Shown here: in pieces, positions 36,291-48,258 of the stretch
Layout: every line of letters starts with the position of its first letter
How positions within the stretch are numbered: position 1 is the first letter of the stretch
Assembly (NCBI RefSeq): GCF_003993795.1
Contig: NZ_RWKV01000008.1
Span: forward strand, 1,513,425-1,577,424
Source: Aquabacter cavernae
Lineage (GTDB): Bacteria > Pseudomonadota > Alphaproteobacteria > Rhizobiales > Xanthobacteraceae
Direction: 5' to 3'
Length of the DNA: 64,000 nucleotides
Notes under the pieces: model-generated
The model's input: the letters and a program-made list of their open reading frames with translations, nothing else
Databases searched by the model: none
Told to the model about the DNA's origin: nothing
Program-made: the position numbers and the translations under genes

Positions 36291-37439
36291 GCTTTGGGCA
36301 CCCCTCGCCACACCGCCGCTTCACAAGGCGCCCCCAAACGGCATGCGGGCCCCTAAGAGCGGCACCCTGCCCACGCCCGGCGGCCAGCGACTTCCCCCAT
36401 CCGGAGGTGCGGCTCATGCCCGCCTGGATTGGAGCACGCGGCATCTGCCCTGCCCGCCTCGCCCTCCTGGCTTTATGCGCCACCGCTAGGTCCACCGTCC
36501 TTGCCGCCCACCGCCCTGCCGCCGGAGCAGGACTGCGGTCGGGATGGCACCCATGGCGCGGCACTTCCCGTGCGAATCTGTCATTTCCGGCCGCTGCCCT
36601 AGGACCATGGACAGGTCAAGGGAGGGCCCATCCCGAGCCGGTTTTTCCCAATCTTATCCCCTTCACAGGGTGCGCAGGAAAAAGCGTGCCCGGCGAAGAG
36701 GTTATCACCAAAGCCCGAAATTCATTCCGTAGCGGATGCAAATGGAGGTATCATAATAAATAGAGACAGAAGTCCTACGAACCCGGAGAGGCACCGCTAC
36801 GCCTTCGATTCTCATTGTTCGATCAGAGGTTTGCCGGCTGAAATAAAAGTAACCTCGAAATTCGCGCCACGCCCGCTTTCCCCCGCAATCCTGCTCCGCG
36901 GGGGAAAGGCGTTGCGCACCTCGGGGCGCCTGTGTATGTTCAATCTCGCTTCCGGGGGCTGACCTGGAATTCATCAACAGACAGCAAGTTTCACGACTCT
37001 TCGTGGGCAAGGGAGGGTGTCACATGTGTGTTTTGTGTACTCACCCCCCTTCAAACAAGCTCACAGACTTCGTGGCGGATACTGCGTTTGTTGATACTGT
37101 TCTATCCTTGAACCTATAGCTGTTCAGGATCGCGCGTTTAAATCACAATAAAACTTTACAACGACGGTCCGATGGACAGCAGGTCCACGGCAGATGGGGC
37201 GGCTATGACCTGTGGCAGCAGCGCATATTTCGGCGCTTTCATCGGTGTTTCTTCCCCTCCCTCGGGCGAGGATGCCGTCGCCAGTGACAGCGAGGACGAG
37301 CGAAGTCCGCTCGCACGCTGAGGGTCCTCCCGGCTCCTCCTGAACCCCAAGCCCATTTCCGGCATGTGGCCGCGCCCGCTGAGGCGCCGACGCCCGTGCT
37401 GTTCCTACCAGGGAGCCGCTCCGCGCGGTCACGACCCTT
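36291..37439. other. Long non-coding region upstream of dnaA, candidate oriC
   Basis: This 1.15-kb stretch has no convincing gene. From about 36700 to 37170 base composition drops well below the surroundings, with AT-rich runs such as ATCATAATAAATAG and AAATCACAATAAAAC. Loose DnaA-box-like words are TTTTTCCCA (36642 region), TTATCCCCT (about 36654) and TTATCACCA (about 36703), each one or two mismatches from TTWTNCACA. No tight cluster is visible. A perfect 11-bp inverted repeat is at 36876-36886 and 36898-36908. Location next to dnaA and low GC make it an oriC candidate, unproven. Confidence 0.35.
37091..37120 (+). promoter_or_regulatory. Candidate sigma-70 promoter for dnaA
   Basis: TTGATA at 37091-37096, an 18-base spacer, then TATAGC at 37115-37120. 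It would start transcription near 37127, giving a leader of about 310 bases before dnaA. The spacer is slightly long and the -10 box matches four of six positions. Confidence 0.3.
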
Positions 37440-38942
37440 ATGCTGAAGCCCGAACCCGTTGACGTCGCGAAATTCGGCCCGGCCATCACCGGCGCGGCAT
37501 CGGCGGACGAACCCTCCCAGCATTGGGATCGCATCCGCGCCCGGCTGCGCCAGGAGATCGGCGAGGACGTCTATTCCTCGTGGTTCGCCCGGCTTGAGCT
37601 GGACAAGGTCAGCGGCGACACCGTCCATCTGTCCGTTCCCACCCGCTTCCTGAAGTCCTGGATTCAGGGCCATTACGTGGAGCGGCTCACGGAACTGTGG
37701 CGCGATGAGACCGGCGGCGCCCGCAAGGTGGATGTGGCCGTGCGCTCCGCCGCCATCCGCAGCCAGCCTTTGAAGGCCCGCGAGCCGCGCGCCACCGTGA
37801 CCGAGCAGACCGCCGAGCCGCGCCGCACGGCGCAGGCTCCGGCTGCAGCCGCCGTCTCCGCGCCCGTCTCGGCCGCCTTTGCCGCTCCGGCGGACGTGGC
37901 TGCGGGCTCCCCGCTCGATCCGCGCCTCACCTTCGAGACCTTCGTGGTGGGCAAGTCCAACACGCTGGCCCATGCCGCCGCGCGGCAGGTGGCGGATGCG
38001 GCGCCCGGCGCCGCGCCCATCTTCAATCCGCTCTATCTCCATGCCCCCGTGGGCCTGGGCAAGACGCACCTGCTGCAGGCCGTCGCCTGGGCGGGCGCCG
38101 CCCGTGGCCGCCGGGTGGTCTACCTCACCGCCGAGCGCTTCATGTACGGCTTCGTCGCCGCTCTGAAGAGCCATGCCGCCATCGCCTTCAAGGATGCGCT
38201 GCGCAGCATCGACACCCTGCTGATCGACGACCTGCAGTTCCTGACCGGCAAGAACATGCAGCAGGAATTCTGCCATACGCTCAACGCCCTGATCGATGCC
38301 GGGCGGCAGGTGATGGTGGCCGCCGACCGGCCGCCGTCCGAGCTGGACGGGCTCGACGACCGGGTGCGCTCGCGCCTTGCGGGCGGCCTCGTGGTGGAAT
38401 TGGCCCCGCTGGAGGAAGAACTGCGCCTGCAGATCCTGAAGGCCCGTTCCCAGGCGTTCGCCGAGCAGCACAAGGGCTTCGAGGTTCCCGCCCCGGTGCT
38501 GGAACTGCTCGCCCGCAATGTGGGCCAGAGCGGCCGGGACCTGGACGGCGCGCTGAACAAGCTGCTCGCCTGCAATCGCCTCACCGGCGAGCCGGTGACC
38601 CTGGAGATGGCCGAGACCGCCATCCGCGACCTCGTGCGCCCCAGCGATCCCAAGCGCGTGCGGGTGGAGGACATCCTGCGGGTGGTCGCCAAGCACTATA
38701 ACGTGTCGCGCGCCGACCTCCTCTCCCAGCGCCGCACCGCCAATGTGGTGAAGCCGCGCCAGATCGCCATGTATCTGGCCAAGACGCTCACCTTGCGCTC
38801 GCTGCCCGAGATCGGGCGCCGCTTCGGCGGGCGTGACCACACCACGGTGCTGCACGCCGTGCGCAAGATCGATGGGCTCATCGCCTCCGACCGCGCGCTC
38901 GCGGAGGAAATCGAGACCTTGAAGCGCCTCGTGAACGAATAG
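37440..38942 (+). CDS. dnaA: Chromosomal replication initiator protein DnaA
   Basis: A 500-aa initiator. Domain I spans about residues 25-95 ([26 protein letters not shown]), domain II is an Ala/Pro-rich linker to about 160, and domain III is the AAA+ motor from [23 protein letters not shown]. Walker A GLGKTHLL is near residue 205 and Walker [14 protein letters not shown] near 260. Domain IV ends with [18 protein letters not shown], the DNA-binding signature. It initiates replication at oriC and is followed by dnaN and recF. The upstream region could hold the origin. Confidence 0.98.
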   Translation: MLKPEPVDVAKFGPAITGAASADEPSQHWDRIRARLRQEIGEDVYSSWFARLELDKVSGDTVHLSVPTRFLKSWIQGHYVERLTELWRDETGGARKVDVAVRSAAIRSQPLKAREPRATVTEQTAEPRRTAQAPAAAAVSAPVSAAFAAPADVAAGSPLDPRLTFETFVVGKSNTLAHAAARQVADAAPGAAPIFNPLYLHAPVGLGKTHLLQAVAWAGAARGRRVVYLTAERFMYGFVAALKSHAAIAFKDALRSIDTLLIDDLQFLTGKNMQQEFCHTLNALIDAGRQVMVAADRPPSELDGLDDRVRSRLAGGLVVELAPLEEELRLQILKARSQAFAEQHKGFEVPAPVLELLARNVGQSGRDLDGALNKLLACNRLTGEPVTLEMAETAIRDLVRPSDPKRVRVEDILRVVAKHYNVSRADLLSQRRTANVVKPRQIAMYLAKTLTLRSLPEIGRRFGGRDHTTVLHAVRKIDGLIASDRALAEEIETLKRLVNE

Positions 38943-39113
38943 CGGGCAAGGATCGCGGCGCGCCGGTGCGAAATGGCTCCGGTGCACTTGCTTTGCGGGC
39001 GTTGCGGCGGCAATGTCGGCGCCCCCACGGTTCGCGGATCGCGAGCGGGGGACCGGGGCGGCGCCCGCCGCACCGTTTGATTTTTCCCTGAGCCAAGGGT
39101 CACGGGTCCGGCC

Positions 39114-40238
39114 ATGAAGGTCATCGTCGAACGCGCCGAGCTGCTCAAGTCGCTCAGCCATGTTCACCGCGTCGTCGAGCGCCGCAACACCATTCCTATT
39201 CTCGCGAACGTGCTCATGCGCACGGGCGCGGGCGGGCTGGAGCTGAAGGCCACCGACCTCGATCTGGAAGTGGTCGAGACCGTGCCCGCCGAGGTGGGTC
39301 AGGCCGGTGCCACCACCGTGCCCGCCCATGTGCTCTACGACATCGTGCGCAAGCTGCCGGACGGCGCCCAGGTGGCGCTGGAGACCAGCGGGGAGCGCGG
39401 CACCCTCCAGGTGCGCGCCGGTCGCGCCCGCTTCACCCTCCAGACCTTGCCCGAGGGCGATTTCCCGGATCTGGCGGCGGGTGAGTTCAGCCACACCTTC
39501 CAGGTGAAGAGCGCGGACTTCCGCCGGCTGGTGGACAAGACCCAGTTCGCCATCTCCACCGAGGAGACGCGCTATTATCTCAACGGCATCTACCTGCATG
39601 TGACCGAGGCCGCCGGCTTCGAGACGCCCGTGCTGCGTGCCGTGGCCACCGACGGCCACCGCCTCGCCCAGGCCCAGTTGGCGGCGCCCGAGGGTGCGGC
39701 CGGCATGCCCGGCGTCATCGTGCCCCGCAAAACGGTCGCCGAGGTGCAGAAGCTGCTGGAAGACAAAGACGCCATCGTCTCCGTCTCCCTCTCCGCCACC
39801 AAGATCCGCCTGGCCCTGGGCGCCATCGTGCTCACCTCCAAGCTGATCGACGGCACCTTCCCGGACTATGGCCGCGTCATCCCCCAGGGCAATGACAAGA
39901 CGCTGATGGTGGACAAGGCGGATTTCGCCGCCGCCGTGGACCGCGTCTCCACCGTGTCCAGCGAGCGCGGGCGGGCGGTGAAACTCTCCCTCTCCGAGGG
40001 GCGGCTGATCCTGTCCGTCACCAACCCGGATTCCGGCAGCGCCGTCGAAGAGCTGGAAGTGGACTACGCGGCCGAGGCGCTGGATATCGGCTTCAACAGC
40101 CGCTACCTCCTCGACATCACCGCACAGCTCGAAGGCGACACGGCGGAGCTGAAGCTCGCCGATCCCGGCTCGCCCACCTTGGTGCGCGACAGCACGAAGA
40201 CGGATGCGCTCTACGTGCTCATGCCCATGCGGGTGTGA
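39114..40238 (+). CDS. dnaN: DNA polymerase III beta sliding clamp
   Basis: A 374-aa clamp with three repeated domains (about 1-125, 130-250, 255-374). [34 protein letters not shown] starts it, [12 protein letters not shown] marks the end of domain 2, and the tail is VLMPMRV, the conserved MPMR terminus. It tethers polymerase to DNA. It lies 171 bases after dnaA and 14 bases before recF. Confidence 0.98.
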   Translation: MKVIVERAELLKSLSHVHRVVERRNTIPILANVLMRTGAGGLELKATDLDLEVVETVPAEVGQAGATTVPAHVLYDIVRKLPDGAQVALETSGERGTLQVRAGRARFTLQTLPEGDFPDLAAGEFSHTFQVKSADFRRLVDKTQFAISTEETRYYLNGIYLHVTEAAGFETPVLRAVATDGHRLAQAQLAAPEGAAGMPGVIVPRKTVAEVQKLLEDKDAIVSVSLSATKIRLALGAIVLTSKLIDGTFPDYGRVIPQGNDKTLMVDKADFAAAVDRVSTVSSERGRAVKLSLSEGRLILSVTNPDSGSAVEELEVDYAAEALDIGFNSRYLLDITAQLEGDTAELKLADPGSPTLVRDSTKTDALYVLMPMRV

Positions 40239-40252
40239 GCGCAACCGCCTGA

Positions 40253-41401
40253 ATGACCCCCGCGGCCGCGCCCGCCGCCCGGGTGCGGCGCCTCACCCTC
40301 ACGCGGTTCCGCTCCTATCCGCTCGCCCAGGTGGCCTTCGGCACCGGGCCCGTGGTGATCACCGGACCCAACGGGGCGGGCAAGACCAACCTGCTTGAAG
40401 CCATCTCGCTCCTCTCGCCCGGCCGCGGCCTGCGCCGCGCACGGCTGGAGGAGCTTGCCCAGAGCGGCGGCGACGGCAGCTTCGCCGCCTCCGCCCAGGT
40501 GGAAGGCGCGCTCGGCACCGTGCAGCTCGGCACCGGCATCGAGCCGAAGCCGGAGGGCACCGGCGCCCGCAAATGCCGCATCGACCAACAGCCGGTCCCC
40601 TCCCCCTCCGCCTTCCTCGACCATCTGAAAGTCATCTGGCTCACCCCGGAGATGGACGGCCTGTTTCTGGGCCCGCCTTCCGATCGTCGGCGCTTCCTGG
40701 ACCGGCTGGTCCTGGCCGTGGACGGCGAGCATGGTACGCGCGTGAACGCGCTGGAGCGGGCCTTGCGGGGCCGCAACCGGCTGCTGGAGGAACAGGGCGA
40801 CCCGCGCCTGCTGACCGCCGTCGAGCATGAGCTGGCGGAACTGGCCGTGGCGGTGGCCGCCGCGCGCCTGGAGACCGTCGCCCGCCTCTCCGCCGAGATC
40901 GAGGCGGGGCGCGATGCGGCCTCGCCCTTCCCCTTCGCCCGGATCGCCCTGGACGGCGCCATCGAGCGGCTTCTGGCCGAGCGACCGGCCCTGGAGGTTG
41001 AGGACCGCTATCGCGCCGTGCTGCGCGAGGGCCGCCCGCGCGACCGGGCCGCCGGGCGCACCCTGGAAGGCCCCCATCTGTGTGACCTTGCCGTGTCCCA
41101 CGGGCCCAAGGATCTTCCGGCCGCCCGCTGCTCCACGGGCGAGCAGAAGTCGCTGCTCATCGGCCTCACCTTGTCCCATGCCCGGCTCGTCACCGCCATG
41201 CACGCCATCGCGCCGGTCGTGCTGCTGGACGACGTGGCCGCCTATCTCGACGCCGACCGTCGCGCGGGCCTGTTCCAGGCCCTGGACCGGCTGGGTGCGC
41301 AGGTCTTCCTGACCGGCGCCGACCCGGCCGCCTTTTCCGGCATAGAGGCAAGCGACCGGCTGGCGGTGCGCCCCGGCGCCGTGGCGCCTTTGGCGGACTG
41401 A
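40253..41401 (+). CDS. recF: DNA replication and repair protein RecF
   Basis: A 382-aa SMC-like ATPase. VRRLTLTRFRSYPLAQVAF leads to Walker A, ITGPNGAGKTNLLEAISLLSPGRGLR (residues about 38-63). The signature is STGEQKSLLIGLTLSHARL and Walker B is VVLLDDVAAYLDADRR. It loads RecA at gaps. The ATG at 40253 follows the dnaN stop by 14 bases. The normal dnaA-dnaN-recF order is kept, but gyrB follows only after three other genes. Confidence 0.96.
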   Translation: MTPAAAPAARVRRLTLTRFRSYPLAQVAFGTGPVVITGPNGAGKTNLLEAISLLSPGRGLRRARLEELAQSGGDGSFAASAQVEGALGTVQLGTGIEPKPEGTGARKCRIDQQPVPSPSAFLDHLKVIWLTPEMDGLFLGPPSDRRRFLDRLVLAVDGEHGTRVNALERALRGRNRLLEEQGDPRLLTAVEHELAELAVAVAAARLETVARLSAEIEAGRDAASPFPFARIALDGAIERLLAERPALEVEDRYRAVLREGRPRDRAAGRTLEGPHLCDLAVSHGPKDLPAARCSTGEQKSLLIGLTLSHARLVTAMHAIAPVVLLDDVAAYLDADRRAGLFQALDRLGAQVFLTGADPAAFSGIEASDRLAVRPGAVAPLAD

Positions 41402-41604
41402 CGACACGCGCTCACGGGAACCACCGCGGCCAGGCTTGCGCTTGCGCGGCACGCAGGCGTTTTCGGCTGCGCGCGGACTCACGTTTTCGCGAGAAATTCG
41501 CCATCCCGCCCCGGTTTTCGGGGGGTGTGTCCGTGGGGCCACCCCCGTGATTCCCGCCCATGCTAGGCATGGTTTCAACGATTCGTTTTGTGCGCCGGGG
41601 ACCC

Positions 41605-42252
41605 ATGGCCAGCGACAGTCACAAGCCTGCCGAGATCAGCCGTCGTGTCTTCGTGTTCGGCGCCCCCCTCCTCCTCGCAGCCTGCCAGACCACCGGCACG
41701 GCGCCCGTCAGCCCCATGTCCGGCATGTATGGGCCGGTGGGCGGCGAGCCCTTCGCCGTGGATGCGGTTGATGTCAGCGATCTCGACCCGAGATATCTGC
41801 GCCAGGAAGTGAGCTATTCCGGCAAGTATCCGCCCGGCACCATCGTGGTGGATGTGGAGGACAAGTTCCTCTACCTCGTCCAGCCCGGCGGCAAGGCGAT
41901 CCGCTATGGCGTGGGCGTGGGCAAGCAGGGCTATTCCTATCGCGGATGGGCGACCATCAAGCGCAAGGAGAAGTGGCCGAGCTGGACCCCCACGGCCAAC
42001 ATGATCCGCCTCCAGCCGGAGCGCTACGGCCCCTATGCCAGCGGCCTGCCGGGCGGCGAGACCAACCCGCTCGGCCCGCGCGCGCTCTATCTGTATGACG
42101 GCGACCGCGACACCATGTTCCGCCTCCACGGCACCATCGAGCCCTGGAGCATCGGCGAGCAGGTGTCGTCGGGCTGCGTGCGCCTGCTGAACCAGGACAT
42201 TATCGATCTCTATGACCGCGTGCCGCTCGGCACCCGCGTCTATGTGATGTGA
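41605..42252 (+). CDS. L,D-transpeptidase (YkuD family), lipoprotein
   Basis: A 215-aa cell-wall enzyme. The N-terminus has a twin-Arg motif, SRRVFVF at residues 12-18, and a lipobox LLLAAC with Cys27, so it is likely a Tat-exported lipoprotein. The YkuD domain starts with YPPGTIVVDVEDKFLYLVQ and ends with the catalytic motif LHGTIEP then SSGCVRLLNQD, His175 and Cys191. It makes 3-3 peptidoglycan cross-links or anchors proteins. The frame extends to 41560, but the start at 41605 places the signal correctly. Confidence 0.9.
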   Translation: MASDSHKPAEISRRVFVFGAPLLLAACQTTGTAPVSPMSGMYGPVGGEPFAVDAVDVSDLDPRYLRQEVSYSGKYPPGTIVVDVEDKFLYLVQPGGKAIRYGVGVGKQGYSYRGWATIKRKEKWPSWTPTANMIRLQPERYGPYASGLPGGETNPLGPRALYLYDGDRDTMFRLHGTIEPWSIGEQVSSGCVRLLNQDIIDLYDRVPLGTRVYVM

Positions 42253-42365
42253 TCCGTCGGCGGCATCGTCCGCCGGCCTTTCCGCGCCGTCACATCCCCG
42301 TCATGTTTCCTGTGGGATTTGTCCCGCCATGTATGGCGTAAGCCGAATGGTGGTGGAGGGGCAAA

Positions 42366-42902
42366 TTGACTGAAGCGCAGGACATCCAGCCTTACAACGT
42401 GCTCTTCCTCAGCACCGGCAGCGCCGGGCGTTCCGTGATGGCCGCGGCCATCCTGAACCGCCATGCGGGCGACCGGTTCCGGGCTTTCGCCGCCGGCACC
42501 GACGCGGACGGCACGGTGAACCCGTTCGCCATCGACGTGCTCGATGCCGAGGATTTCGAGACGCAGGGGCTGCGCTTTGAATCGGTGGAGACCTTCACCG
42601 GCCCCGGCGCGCCGGAGATGGATTTCATCTTCACCCTCTGCGACGACGCGGCGGGCGAGGACCTGCCCGAATGGCCCGGCGATCCCGCGACCGCCCATTG
42701 GGGCATCGAGAACCCCGCCAAGGTGGAAGGCTCCCCCATCGAGAAGGAACGGGCGTTCGAGACCGCCTTCCACTATCTGCGCAACCGGGTGCTGGCCTTC
42801 GCCGCTTTGCCGCTCAAGACATTGGACCATCTCTCCCTGCACAGCCACCTGCACGCCATCGGCCAGCAGGAAGGGACGACGCAGCCTCCCAAGGCCGGCT
42901 GA
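42366..42902 (+). CDS. ArsC/low-molecular-weight phosphatase-like protein with Ser in place of the nucleophile Cys
   Basis: A 178-aa protein of the LMW phosphatase/thioredoxin-linked arsenate reductase family. The P-loop reads VLFLSTGSAGRSVMAAAIL: the invariant C-x5-R nucleophile is Ser16 (codon AGC at 42411-42413), with Arg22 retained. The later FTLCDDAAGEDLPEWPG-D and ATAHWGIENPAK segments match ArsC, and Cys92 there is at the first resolving-Cys position. Without the nucleophile it should not reduce arsenate or hydrolyse phosphate by the usual route. The TTG start at 42366 follows GGAGGGG at 42355-42361. No arsenic genes are near. Confidence 0.8.
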   Translation: MTEAQDIQPYNVLFLSTGSAGRSVMAAAILNRHAGDRFRAFAAGTDADGTVNPFAIDVLDAEDFETQGLRFESVETFTGPGAPEMDFIFTLCDDAAGEDLPEWPGDPATAHWGIENPAKVEGSPIEKERAFETAFHYLRNRVLAFAALPLKTLDHLSLHSHLHAIGQQEGTTQPPKAG

Positions 42903-42985
42903 TCCCCGCCTGAGTGATAGCGCTTCGGACGGGTGCGCGCGGCTGCGGGCTTGACCTCCGTCGCGCGCACGCGCACACGAAAGCC

Positions 42986-43600
42986 ATGGATTTCGGTACG
43001 CTCGCCTTCTTCGCAGGCATCCTGACGCTCGCGGCGATTTCGCCCGGCCCGGCGGTGATCGCGATCGTGGCCCGGACATTGGCACGGGGGCGCTCGGGCT
43101 CCGCCGCCTTCATCGCCGCCTTGGCGCTCGGCGACATGCTCTGGCTCGCGGCCGCCTGCCTTGGGCTTGCCGCCCTGGCTGCGGCGCTGGGCGGGCTGTT
43201 CGTGCTGGTGCGCCTCACGGGCGCCGCCTACCTGCTCTATCTCGCCTACCGCCTCTGGACCGATCCCGCCGTTCCGCCCGCACAGGCACCGGAGGCGACG
43301 GATCGCGGCGCCCTGGACCTGTTCGGCGCGGGCCTCGCCCTGTCCATGGGCAATCCCAAGACCATGGCCTTCTATCTGGCCCTGCTGCCCACCCTGGTGG
43401 ACCTGGAGCACCTGACCCTGCTCGGTTTCGCCGAGATGGCCGCCATCATTGCGGTGGTGCTCACCCTGGTCTTCGCCGGCTATGTGCTGGTGGCGGACCG
43501 TGCCCGGCGCTTCATCGCCTCCACCCGCGCCATGCGCTGGCTGAACCGCACTTGCGGCGTGGCCATGGCAGGCGCTGCCGTGACCGTCGCCACCAAATAG
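42986..43600 (+). CDS. LysE-family amino acid exporter
   Basis: A 204-aa, six-helix translocator. FFAGILTLAAISPGPAVIAIVARTLARGRSGSAAFIAALALGDM at the N-terminus is the LysE/RhtB signature. LFVLVRLTGAAYLLYLAYRLW and LALSMGNPKTMAFYLALLPTLV also match. It probably exports a small amino acid such as threonine or homoserine. The ATG at 42986 begins the first helix; the frame upstream is non-family. Confidence 0.87.
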   Translation: MDFGTLAFFAGILTLAAISPGPAVIAIVARTLARGRSGSAAFIAALALGDMLWLAAACLGLAALAAALGGLFVLVRLTGAAYLLYLAYRLWTDPAVPPAQAPEATDRGALDLFGAGLALSMGNPKTMAFYLALLPTLVDLEHLTLLGFAEMAAIIAVVLTLVFAGYVLVADRARRFIASTRAMRWLNRTCGVAMAGAAVTVATK

Positions 43601-43617
43601 CCGCCGACCTGCGGTAG

Positions 43618-46182
<2,565 letters not shown>

Positions 46183-46280
46183 GCGAGGCAAGAGGCGTCA
46201 GCTCTCGAAGAGCTTGAGCCTTGCCTTGATCTGACAGTGGAAGTGCGCGACAGTTACTCAACCCTGAGTATGCGCCCTTC

Positions 46281-46790
46281 ATGTCCGTTGTTGTTCATAA
46301 GCCGCTTGTGTCAGGCGGCATTCTCTACAGCTTGCATCATCTCCAACCGCTGAGGGTCACTCTGCCCGCCGCCGCGCGGGATGCCGCGGACTTGGTGACC
46401 CGCGTCTCGTTTCATTCCCATGTCTATTCGCAGAGCCATCCGGGCCCATCGGGCGGTGCGGTATTCGAGGACGAAGCAGGCCGCTGGAGAGAATTCTGCC
46501 CGGCTCGCCACACGCTTTCGCAGACGCTCCCCCGGCACTGCCAAGACATGATTGCGAGTGCCTATCCAACCTGGCCGTCACGGGATCGCAATAATATCAA
46601 CAACATGGCCGTCTGCGATGCTCAGCCGGAAACCGGCGAGCGCTATGTCATCTTCTATGAGGTGGTTCCCAGCCCCGCCAAGGGCGTTCATGTGAAACTC
46701 ATTGTGAAGAGTGCCTACAGCACCCATTTCGATAGCGCCCGCACGGGAAAGCGGATGACTGTCCGGCAGGTCATCAAGAAATGCCATTAG
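46281..46790 (+). CDS. Orphan ORF of unknown function with lower GC
   Basis: A 169-aa soluble protein. A basic N-terminal half contains VSFHSHVYSQSHPGPSGGAVF and REFCPARHTLSQTLPRH. The C-terminal half looks like beta strands: GERYVIFYEVVPSPAKGVHVKLIVKSAY. I do not recognise a family. Its base composition is clearly lower in GC than the genes either side, and it is followed by another 230 bases without a gene, so it may be an acquired or fast-evolving gene. The ATG at 46281 has no strong ribosome-binding site. Confidence 0.6.
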   Translation: MSVVVHKPLVSGGILYSLHHLQPLRVTLPAAARDAADLVTRVSFHSHVYSQSHPGPSGGAVFEDEAGRWREFCPARHTLSQTLPRHCQDMIASAYPTWPSRDRNNINNMAVCDAQPETGERYVIFYEVVPSPAKGVHVKLIVKSAYSTHFDSARTGKRMTVRQVIKKCH

Positions 46791-47023
46791 GAGGGAAAGC
46801 GCCTTCCATGACACCAGCGCGCCTGAAACAAAAAGGGCTCCGCGAAGGAGTCCTGATTATGGCTTGCCTGAACTTCCGTCCAAGCTCACCGCGCGAGTGC
46901 CGCTTACCGTGGTATGCAGACCCTTTCGGGTGGGCATGCAGTGGCGACCGTTTCGGAAGCCTCGCTGTCCACTGCTTCCATTAAGATAGTGCAACTTAGC
47001 GTCGTGTCAAATCCTTGAGGCGC

Positions 47024-48121
47024 TCACGGCTGCCGGAGTCTGTCCGGCACCAGCGCCCTGAGGCGCAGGTGGATGGCGGCCTCGTGCCGCTGCCACCAGA
47101 TGCCCACCGCCACCAGCGACAGGCCGATGGCCGTGAGAGCCAGCGGGAAGAGCAGGCTGTCCTCGAACAGCTCGAACGCCAGATATCCCAGATAGCCTGC
47201 GACGCCCATGGCGCCGAGCACGGTGAAGATCCGCCGGTTGATCATGGCCCCGAACAGTACCAGGACGCCATTGAACAGCGCATAGACAAGGCGCGTCAGC
47301 TCGGTGCCGCTATCGATCGACGTGATGGCGCCCCAGGCGGCGATGGCGCCCAGCAGATAGAGCCAGGTGGCGAAATCCGCGGTCCCATACCGCCGCCGAA
47401 GCCGGTCCAGGATACCGGCCGCGACACACATGCCGATGCCAAAGGCGATGGAGATGCGCCGGGCATGTTCCATGTCCCAGCTCTCTCCCGGCGGCCAGCG
47501 GGACAGGTCCATGCTCATGTACCAGAGCGTGAGCGCCACCGGCATGACGAGGAAAGGCAACCGCAGCCGCCAAAGCGCGAGAGCGCCCGCTATGAGCGTC
47601 GCGATCTCCAGCGTCAGCCAGCGCCCGTCCACCCATTGGTGATACTGGCTGAATCGCTGCCCAGAGACCGAGCCCGACACGTCCGGCCACAGGCCCAGCG
47701 CATGCTGGGCGGACCAGGTGGACAGCGGCACGAGGAAGACGGCGAGTGTGCCCAGCAGACCCGCAGGGATGGGAAAGCCGCGCTTCGCCAGCCATTCCGC
47801 CATCCACCAGCAGAATGCCCCGTAGAGCAGAGCGAGCACGCAGATGCCCCAGGGGCCGAGCACGTCCCAGCTCAGCGTCATGAACAGGCTCATGGCCGCG
47901 ATGGCGAGCAGCCCGCCGAAATAATAGAGCGTATGGCCGAAGCTGAAGCGCGCCTCGCCCGGCTGAAGGGCGGTCACGGGGCGAGCCGCGAAGAAGTCCC
48001 ACAGCGCGCCCACCTGCGCGGCCTCGATGAGACCCGCCGCCTGCGCCCGCTCCAGATCCGCGCGCCCGATCTCCAGCCGGGGGCCGGACGGAACGGGGGG
48101 CGAAGCAGGGGTGTCGGTCAT
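47024..48121 (-). CDS. DUF2157-type multi-pass membrane protein
   Basis: A 365-aa protein. A soluble N-terminus with LERAQAAGLIEAAQVGALWDFFAAR resembles the DUF2157 start. It is followed by many short hydrophobic segments from FGHTLYYFGGLLAIAAMSLF onward, at least nine helices. The tail ends in a basic LRLRALVPDRLRQP. Function is unknown. AGGAG nine bases upstream of the ATG at 48121 supports the start. It is divergent from lhgO. Confidence 0.75.
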   Translation of the reverse strand: MTDTPASPPVPSGPRLEIGRADLERAQAAGLIEAAQVGALWDFFAARPVTALQPGEARFSFGHTLYYFGGLLAIAAMSLFMTLSWDVLGPWGICVLALLYGAFCWWMAEWLAKRGFPIPAGLLGTLAVFLVPLSTWSAQHALGLWPDVSGSVSGQRFSQYHQWVDGRWLTLEIATLIAGALALWRLRLPFLVMPVALTLWYMSMDLSRWPPGESWDMEHARRISIAFGIGMCVAAGILDRLRRRYGTADFATWLYLLGAIAAWGAITSIDSGTELTRLVYALFNGVLVLFGAMINRRIFTVLGAMGVAGYLGYLAFELFEDSLLFPLALTAIGLSLVAVGIWWQRHEAAIHLRLRALVPDRLRQP

Positions 48122-48258
48122 CAAGCCGCTCTCCTCGGGCCTGCGCGAAGCGCGCATGCCCTGTTCTGGGCGAGGATCGGGGAGGCATCAAGGCCGGGAC
48201 GACGCGCCGCATCTCCCGCCCCCCCGTCCGGCGCGCTAAAACAAGGGCGGAGCGCACC

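Noticed and set aside
36407..36763. 118-aa open frame in the dnaA upstream region
   Set aside because: Its first third looks vaguely like a signal peptide, but the rest is Arg/Ser-rich noise crossing the AT-rich segment, and no ribosome-binding site precedes it.
37138..37152. TTAA-N7-TAAA resembling a CtrA box upstream of dnaA
   Set aside because: Only the first half matches TTAA; chance occurrence in AT-rich DNA is likely.
37239..40244. 1001-aa minus-strand frame spanning dnaA and dnaN
   Set aside because: It overlaps two certain replication genes in the antisense sense and has no recognisable domain.
42366..42902. Calling this gene a functional arsenate reductase
   Set aside because: The P-loop nucleophile Cys is Ser and no arsenic resistance genes are near.
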